Source: Calditrichota bacterium (lineage in GTDB: Bacteria > Zhuqueibacterota > Zhuqueibacteria > Residuimicrobiales > Krinioviventaceae). From it: a DNA stretch of 11,111 nt. The notes below the pieces were generated by a model, which was not told the origin of the DNA, ran no database searches, and worked only from the letters and a program-made list of their open reading frames with translations. The translations under genes were made by a program, and so were the position numbers. The DNA lies in assembly GCA_003818595.1 (NCBI GenBank), contig RPQV01000060.1, forward strand, positions 1 to 11,111, given 5' to 3'. Below, piece after piece: positions 6,319-11,111 of this stretch. Each line of letters begins with the position of its first letter. Position 1 is the stretch's first letter.

Positions 6319-7368
6319 ATGTATTCTGTTGATTGGCCGTATCGCTTTATGTTGAAAAAAGTATATCCGCACATCATCTTTTGGTTGATCATCGCCGGTA
6401 TCAATATCGGCTCTATCATATTTTTTCTGCCTTTGAAAATCGTCCTTCAATCGACTTTATTTGTACTCATTTTCCAGGTATTCGTTTTTTATTTCAATGC
6501 CAAGGTGTTGTTCCCCCGCTTTTTTTCGCCGACGAACAATATTCGTTTCATTTTAATGACTGCAGCATTTATTCTGGTTGTCGCTTTGTGCCAGTCACTG
6601 ATTGACCATGTTTATATATCCCGTCTGATACTGAAAGAGTTGCCTCTCAGAAGATCCCATCCGCATGTGATGATGATTTTCATGCGCACTCTATTCTGGT
6701 TGCTATCCGTCGATATGATCAGTACGGTTTTTATGTTGCAGGATCGTATCCGTCGGCAAGTCGCGCACACACAGCAGATCAAGGCTGAAAAACTGATCAC
6801 TGAATTAAAATTGTTGAAAGCTCAGATCAACCCCCATTTTATATTTAATGCTTTGAATAACATCTATTCATTGGCGTATATCAAGTCAGAAAAGGCTCCG
6901 GAAAGCATTCTCAAGCTATCACAAATGCTTCGTTATGTCATCGAGGAGTGCGAAGAGGATCAGGTCACTATTGCGTCAGAGATCGAATATATTGAAAATT
7001 ATATCGCTTTTCAGAAAATGAAATCTCCCAACGAACAAAATATTCGCTTTGATCATTCGCATGCTGAGCTAGATGTTCGGATTGCCCCTATGCTGTTCAT
7101 TCCCTTTATCGAGAATGCTTTTAAATACAGTATGATAGAGGAATTGGCCGATGCATTCATCAATGTTGAACTGAGGGCGAATCAAAAAGAAATAGTGTTC
7201 GAAATCGCAAATTCTATCCCTACAGCCTCCTATCGTAAGCCTGGTCCTGGTACCGGCATCGAAAATGTGAGAAAGCGGCTGCAGATTCTGTTTCCGCAAA
7301 AGCATCTGCTGCAAATCAATGCCGATTCAAAAGAATTTCGTGTTCATCTGAGTTGTGTGAGAAAATGA
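6319..7368 (+). CDS. LytS/YehU-like membrane sensor histidine kinase
   Basis: This 349-residue kinase belongs to the family paired with LytTR regulators. Four membrane helices occupy about 17-37, 40-62, 76-96 and 118-140, with almost no extracytoplasmic domain. The stimulus is therefore likely sensed in or at the membrane. A coiled linker (143-168) leads to the phosphoacceptor box LKAQINPHFIFNALN (166-180) with H173. An N-box, IPFIENAFKYS (261-271, N266), and a G-box, GPGTGIENVRKRL (309-321), bind ATP. A stop in frame lies 4 bases before the ATG at 6319; no ribosome site precedes it, and a second Met at residue 11 (position 6349), beginning MLKKVYPH, is an equally possible start. The stop overlaps the regulator start as ATGA, so the two are co-translated. 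The gene is divergent from the exporter operon, which it probably controls through the regulator. Confidence 0.93.
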   Translation: MYSVDWPYRFMLKKVYPHIIFWLIIAGINIGSIIFFLPLKIVLQSTLFVLIFQVFVFYFNAKVLFPRFFSPTNNIRFILMTAAFILVVALCQSLIDHVYISRLILKELPLRRSHPHVMMIFMRTLFWLLSVDMISTVFMLQDRIRRQVAHTQQIKAEKLITELKLLKAQINPHFIFNALNNIYSLAYIKSEKAPESILKLSQMLRYVIEECEEDQVTIASEIEYIENYIAFQKMKSPNEQNIRFDHSHAELDVRIAPMLFIPFIENAFKYSMIEELADAFINVELRANQKEIVFEIANSIPTASYRKPGPGTGIENVRKRLQILFPQKHLLQINADSKEFRVHLSCVRK

Positions 7369-8099
7369 AAATATGCTGCGCCATTGTTGATGATGAGTTT
7401 TTGGCTCGTCAATATATAAAAGATTATGTGGGCAAAATTCCCTTCTTGGAGTTAAAAGGTGATTTCAACTCACCTTTGAAGGTCATCGATTTGCTGAAAA
7501 GCCAATCTATTGATCTGTTGTTTCTCGATATTCATATGCCGGATATCAGCGGTCTCGACTTTTTGAAATCACTGGAACATCAACCGTTTGTCATTTTAAC
7601 AACCGCTTATAAAGAATTTGCTCTCGAAGGATATGAATTGAATGTGGCAGATTATTTATTAAAGCCATTTTCTTTTGAGCGATTTTTGAAAGCGGTGAAT
7701 AAGGTGGCTGATCTGTTCAGAATGAGACAACAGATGAACCCCTTCACCCCGGAGGAACGGAGTACTCCAAAACCGGAAATTCAGGAAGATTATCTGATCA
7801 TCCGCGCTGATCGAAAGTATTATAAAGTGCCATTTGATGATTTATTTTATATTCAGGGTGAAAAGGCATATGTCACGTTCTTCACCAAAAATCAACAGAT
7901 AACAGCTCTGGCTTCGCTGCGAGAACTGGAAGAAAAACTGCCGGCTGATCAATTTATCCGCATTCACAAGTCGTACATTGTTTCTATTCGAAAAATCACT
8001 GCCTTGGACAACAACTCTGTCGAGATTGCTCGAAAAAATCTGCCGATCGGCCCCAATTATCGTAAAAGCGTGAAAGAGTATTTTGATCTCAAAGAGTAA
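7365..8099 (+). CDS. LytTR-family response regulator
   Basis: The start is the ATG at 7365, which overlaps the kinase stop (ATGA). A TTG 12 bases upstream would only add MCEK. The protein has 244 residues. The receiver domain (2-115) keeps the acidic pair D9/D10, the phosphorylated D55 in LFLDIHMPD, T79 or T80 in ILTTAY, and K100 in LLKPF. A short linker rich in Pro/Glu (122-136) leads to a LytTR DNA-binding domain at about 138-240. That domain is recognised from IQGEKAYVTFF, LRELEEKLP, FIRIHKSYIVS and the closing LPIGPNYRKSVKEYF. LytTR domains bind paired 9-bp direct repeats; such a pair lies at 6149-6178 upstream of the divergent exporter operon. The regulator probably activates that operon, and possibly its own, when phosphorylated by the kinase encoded before it. 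Confidence 0.95.
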   Translation: MKICCAIVDDEFLARQYIKDYVGKIPFLELKGDFNSPLKVIDLLKSQSIDLLFLDIHMPDISGLDFLKSLEHQPFVILTTAYKEFALEGYELNVADYLLKPFSFERFLKAVNKVADLFRMRQQMNPFTPEERSTPKPEIQEDYLIIRADRKYYKVPFDDLFYIQGEKAYVTFFTKNQQITALASLRELEEKLPADQFIRIHKSYIVSIRKITALDNNSVEIARKNLPIGPNYRKSVKEYFDLKE

Positions 8100-8200
8100 A
8101 TACGATCGCGATTGCCATCTGTGAATTATCACCGCAATAAGCTGCATTTCGACTCGTCGTGGGGGTCGTCATTTGATTCATAAAACTGCAATCTTATGCT

Positions 8201-8232
8201 TTTGTAATTCTTGATAAATTTTTGTATCTTGC
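8201..8232 (+). promoter_or_regulatory. Candidate Bacteroidota-like promoter of the secreted enzyme gene
   Basis: TTTG (8201-8204) is followed after 20 bases by TATCTTGC (8225-8232), close to the TTTG-N19-TAnnTTTG pattern of the Bacteroidota primary sigma factor. It lies 100 bases before the GTG start of the next gene. No terminator-like hairpin with a T-run was seen between the regulator stop and this site, so some read-through from the kinase/regulator unit is possible. Confidence 0.4.
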
Positions 8233-8331
8233 CTTACGGTAAAAGATTGTTTTCGATTGCTTTTCCTGCAGGCTGAGTATTAAATCAATAGAACATTTAT
8301 CTCAATGAGTTATTGAATTCCAGGAGGATAT

Positions 8332-10182
8332 GTGACGCAAAAGGGATTACAGTATCGAAAGCGGAGAATTTTCATCATTCTGTGCTTTGTCGCCGGATTA
8401 CTTGTACCGCAACAAGCGTCGAAGGCTTCCAGCGATGGGATATCTCACGTTCACAACAACACCACCAGGGAAATCAAACTGTTGTCGTTCAATGTCTGGG
8501 TTTCCGGAACCAATGTCAAGACTGGGCAAAACAAGGTTCTCAATGCCATTTTAATGTCAGGAGCGGATGTCGTCGGGCTTGCAGAAGCCGATGAAGCGTT
8601 TGGAAACACGATTGCTGAAAAACTGGGTTGGTTCAAATATGTGACGCCTGATAATGTCATCATCAGTCGATTTCCCGTTCACAAAGGATGGAACTCGATC
8701 AGAGGAGCTGGGGCGGAAATTATCCTCGATAATAACAAGACCATTGCCGTGAAAACGGTGCATCTCACGGCTTATCCCTATGGACCGTACCGAGCGTGTT
8801 TGGATGAAGCCGATTATACGGATATCTATGTGGATGAGGAAACCACCTCGAATCGTGTTCCCGAGATCGCCGAAGCCCTTTCCACCATTGACGCTTATAT
8901 CAAAGCGGGTGTTCCCACTTTTCTACTCGGAGATTTGAACTCGCCTTCTCACCAGGATTGGATCGAAGAGACTGTCGAGAGCCATTGCTTTTATGCGGTG
9001 GAATGGCCGGTCACGGTGAAAATTGAACAAGCCGGATTAATCGATACCTATCGCCAAATGCATCCAAATCCGGTTACAGATCCAGGAAATACTTGGTCTC
9101 CCATTTATCATAACTGGTTTTATGGCAGCGGTAAGCCGGAGCCTATGGATCGCATTGATTTCATTTTTTATAGCGGAAATAATGTGCTTCTTCTGGATGC
9201 TGATCTGTTTGTGATCGGGACTCCTGAACAATATCCGCTGCATCTGCAGAATGATTGGCCCTCTGATCATGCTGCGGTCACCGCAACGGTGGCCGTCGAA
9301 ACCGGCGCTGAGGTTCGTCCACTGCCAATAGCCAAGTTTTATGCAGGCAGTGCTGCTGTTGTTGAGGGTGAATCCGTTCAATTCACTGATATTTCAACAA
9401 ACATGCCGACGCAATGGGAATGGAAATTTGATGGTGGCGTGCCGGAAACCAGCACTGAGCAACATCCGGTGGTTGTCTATAATCGTCAAGGCGAATATAC
9501 AGTGACTTTGAAGGTGAGCAATGCCGAAGGCGGTGATATCCTGCAGGTGAATGGATTGGTCAACGTGCAGCAGGAGGTGAGCGGAGTTCACCTGGAATTG
9601 AATAAAAGAGTCTACGCCATCGATGAAACCATCATTGCGACTTTTGAAAATGGGCCGGGCAATGCCAAGGATTGGGTGGGCATTTACAAAGAGGGAGATA
9701 CTCCCAATGCTGTGTGGTCTACCCTCTGGTTCTATGTTAATGGTTCTCAATCTGCCGGTGAAGCCATCAGTGACGGCACGGTAACCTTCCTTGGCGGTCT
9801 CCCGAATGCCGGTTCCTGGTGGGCAGGGTTTTTTGAGAATGACGGCTATGCATTGTTGGATTCGGTCAGATTCAAGGTCGGAGAACCCTCCGGAGTGCAG
9901 AATGATCAGATTAACGCTCCGGAAAGTTGGGCGCTGAGCAATTATCCCAATCCATTTAACGCGGAGACCAGGATCACGTTCGCTCTGCCGCAGGATGAAA
10001 ACGTAACTCTTCAAGTCTATGATGTTCGTGGAGTGTGCATTGCGACCTTGGCGCAACAAAGAATGACGAGAGGTGAACACGCCTTTCAATTCAATGGAAA
10101 CTCTATTCCAAGCGGATGCTATTTCTGTCGATTGCAATACGGAGATCATTCCGTCATGCGCAAGATGCTGCTGATTCGATAG
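8332..10182 (+). CDS. Secreted endonuclease/exonuclease/phosphatase-fold enzyme with PKD domain and type IX sorting tail
   Basis: The gene starts at GTG 8332, 4 bases after AGGAGG, and encodes 616 residues. A signal peptide (RKRR, then IFIILCFVAGLLV, cut near ASKA) is followed by an endonuclease/exonuclease/phosphatase domain at about 46-322. Its metal and catalytic residues are in place: N54 in FNVW, E85 in GLAEAD, H144 in TVHL, D201 and N203 in GDLNS, D276 in DRIDFIFY, and D312-H313 in SDHAAV. Enzymes with this fold cleave phosphodiesters in DNA, RNA, lipids or inositol phosphates; which one is not visible. A PKD domain (332-413) and another beta domain (418-516, with GNAKDWVGIYKEGD and WAGFFENDGYALLDS) follow. 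The end (531-616) holds YPNPFN at 538-543 and a C-terminal strand pattern typical of type IX secretion sorting domains, so the protein is probably exported to the surface or medium. It appears to have its own promoter. Confidence 0.92.
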   Translation: MTQKGLQYRKRRIFIILCFVAGLLVPQQASKASSDGISHVHNNTTREIKLLSFNVWVSGTNVKTGQNKVLNAILMSGADVVGLAEADEAFGNTIAEKLGWFKYVTPDNVIISRFPVHKGWNSIRGAGAEIILDNNKTIAVKTVHLTAYPYGPYRACLDEADYTDIYVDEETTSNRVPEIAEALSTIDAYIKAGVPTFLLGDLNSPSHQDWIEETVESHCFYAVEWPVTVKIEQAGLIDTYRQMHPNPVTDPGNTWSPIYHNWFYGSGKPEPMDRIDFIFYSGNNVLLLDADLFVIGTPEQYPLHLQNDWPSDHAAVTATVAVETGAEVRPLPIAKFYAGSAAVVEGESVQFTDISTNMPTQWEWKFDGGVPETSTEQHPVVVYNRQGEYTVTLKVSNAEGGDILQVNGLVNVQQEVSGVHLELNKRVYAIDETIIATFENGPGNAKDWVGIYKEGDTPNAVWSTLWFYVNGSQSAGEAISDGTVTFLGGLPNAGSWWAGFFENDGYALLDSVRFKVGEPSGVQNDQINAPESWALSNYPNPFNAETRITFALPQDENVTLQVYDVRGVCIATLAQQRMTRGEHAFQFNGNSIPSGCYFCRLQYGDHSVMRKMLLIR

Positions 10183-10414
10183 TGGAGTATGACCATAGGA
10201 GAGTTTTCAATCGATTGATTTTGTAAAATATTGTCGATTTGTTCTGCTTTTCGATACTTTTAGCGGATAAATCGTGATGAGAAATTAATTTTTTCGTATT
10301 TTTAACGGCATTCATGCATCAATTCAACGATCTGGCTGGTGGATGATCACAGGGCGAATGTTCACTGTATTGAATCGGATTCTTTTGTAATAATCAATTA
10401 ATGAGGAGACTACT
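10183..10414. other. Intergenic region before the oxidoreductase gene, with a 12-bp palindrome
   Basis: These 232 AT-rich bases hold no supported gene. TCAATCGATTGA at 10207-10218 is a perfect 12-bp palindrome followed by TTTTG. It has no loop, so it fits a protein site better than a terminator. No clear promoter was identified, though one for the following gene is expected here. Confidence 0.4.
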
Positions 10415-11111
10415 ATGGACGAATCAAAGAAAGAAAAGCAGGAAAAAAGCGGGCTCGACCGTCGTGATTTCCTGCAGGGGCTTGCCACAGCACCGGTGCT
10501 CGGTTTATTCGGCTATTCGCTTTATAAGGAGCGCCAATACGTCAAAAAGCAAAAAGAGGCTAAATTGGGCACGACCAAAACCGAGGAGAATGTCGAGGAG
10601 TTGAATGTTGCTCTCCTGGGCGTCGGTGCTCAGGGATCGGTGCTGTTGAATGCCATGCTGCAGATTCCCGGTCTGCGTTTTCGCGCAGTCTGCGATATCT
10701 GGAGCGAATATAACCTCAAACGAGCAACCAATCTGCTGAAAAAATATAATTTCGAAGTAAACGGCTATGAAGATTATCAAACGATGCTGAGTACGGAAAA
10801 AGATCTGGATGCCGTGGTCATTGCCACGCCTGATTTTTGGCACAGCCAACACACGGTTGACTGTTTGAAAGCGGGTTTGAATGTGTATTGTGAAAAGGAA
10901 ATGTCCAATACACTCGAGGGTGCCAAAAAGATGGTTCTTGCAGCCAGGGAAACCGGTAAACTTTTGCAGATCGGCCATCAACGTCGCAGCCATCCTCGTT
11001 ATATTCATTCATATGAAAAACTCATCAAAGAGGCAGGGCTGGTCGGACGTATCGTCACGGTCAACGGGCAATGGAACCGGTCGGTTCAGGATGATCTCGG
11101 CTGGCCGGCCA
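10415..11111 (+). CDS. Gfo/Idh/MocA-family oxidoreductase with twin-arginine leader (3' end beyond window)
   Basis: From the ATG at 10415 (GAGGAG 6 bases upstream) 232 codons run to the right edge without a stop. The N-terminus carries DRRDFLQ (R16-R17) before a short hydrophobic stretch, a twin-arginine type export leader. The protein therefore probably folds with its cofactor and is then moved to the periplasm or anchored to the membrane. The Rossmann domain begins LNVALLGVGAQG (63-74) with the dinucleotide-binding glycines. It continues through DAVVIATPDFWH (132-143) and VYCEKEMS (157-164). The last corresponds to the family's EKP motif, with the lysine (K161) kept and the proline replaced by Glu. 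LLQIGHQRR (183-191) is also typical. Family members oxidise or reduce sugars, inositols or related polyols with NAD(P). The catalytic C-terminal sheet domain is outside the window, so the substrate is unknown. G+C and codon use are like the preceding gene. Confidence 0.92.
   Translation, partial: MDESKKEKQEKSGLDRRDFLQGLATAPVLGLFGYSLYKERQYVKKQKEAKLGTTKTEENVEELNVALLGVGAQGSVLLNAMLQIPGLRFRAVCDIWSEYNLKRATNLLKKYNFEVNGYEDYQTMLSTEKDLDAVVIATPDFWHSQHTVDCLKAGLNVYCEKEMSNTLEGAKKMVLAARETGKLLQIGHQRRSHPRYIHSYEKLIKEAGLVGRIVTVNGQWNRSVQDDLGWPA

Noticed and set aside
8100..8170. Possible terminator after the response regulator (CGACTCGTCG at 8150-8159)
   Set aside because: The inverted repeat has only a 2-base centre and no following T-run, so it does not qualify as a Rho-independent terminator.
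8628..8636. Another TTGGTTCAA, matching the half-site of the direct repeat
   Set aside because: It lies inside coding sequence (Gly-Trp-Phe-Lys region) as a single copy, with no partner 21 bp away; chance is the simplest explanation.
9394..10149. 251-codon open frame on the minus strand
   Set aside because: It lies wholly opposite the secreted enzyme's PKD, beta and tail domains, which have clear family motifs. Its translation shows no domain or sensible composition.
10401..10604. ATG at 10401 opening a 67-codon frame
   Set aside because: It overlaps the ribosome site of the oxidoreductase gene and runs out of frame with it; the encoded peptide is basic and featureless.
10505..11008. 167-codon open frame on the minus strand
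   Set aside because: It is antisense to the oxidoreductase Rossmann domain, whose motifs are unmistakable.

Overview
The window looks like chromosomal DNA of a Gram-negative bacterium of the Fibrobacterota-Chlorobiota-Bacteroidota (FCB) side of the tree, for example a KSB1, Calditrichota or Ignavibacteria-type lineage. Three things suggest this. A secreted protein ends in a YPNPFN-type sorting domain of the type IX secretion kind. Its candidate promoter resembles the TTTG / TAnnTTTG class known from Bacteroidota. There is a complete outer-membrane-spanning exporter. The lineage is inference; no rRNA or marker gene is present.

Layout. (1) Positions 1-577, minus strand: the first 192 codons of a secreted glycoside hydrolase family 2 type enzyme that runs off the left edge. 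(2) 578-923: non-coding, with several inverted repeats and a terminator-like hairpin facing the exporter operon. (3) 924-6040, minus strand: a five-gene operon, in transcription order a small secreted lipocalin-like protein of unknown role, a MacA/HlyD-type periplasmic adaptor, a MacB/LolD-type ATPase, a MacB-type permease, and a TolC-type outer membrane channel. The last four make a complete tripartite efflux pump. (4) 6041-6318: a divergent control region carrying a 9-bp direct repeat with a 21-bp period, plus two inverted repeats. (5) 6319-8099, plus strand: a LytS-like four-helix membrane histidine kinase and a LytTR-type response regulator, overlapping at ATGA. (6) 8332-10182, plus strand: a secreted endonuclease/exonuclease/phosphatase-fold enzyme with a PKD domain, a second beta domain and a type IX-style tail. 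(7) 10415 to the right edge, plus strand: a Gfo/Idh/MocA-family oxidoreductase with a twin-arginine leader, truncated by the window.

How the parts may work together. The kinase/regulator pair and the exporter operon are divergent and share one control region. The direct repeat there has the two-helical-turn geometry used by LytTR DNA-binding domains, and it lies just upstream of the start chosen for the first exporter gene. The simplest reading is a self-contained module in which a membrane-sensing kinase switches on a MacAB-TolC-like pump together with a small secreted companion protein. The sugar-related genes at the two ends and the secreted phosphodiesterase-fold protein appear to be separate units.

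Several start codons were moved from the longest-frame start: the adaptor to a GTG at 5514, the small secreted protein to 6040, and the response regulator to 7365. No tRNA, rRNA, CRISPR array, insertion sequence or origin was recognised.
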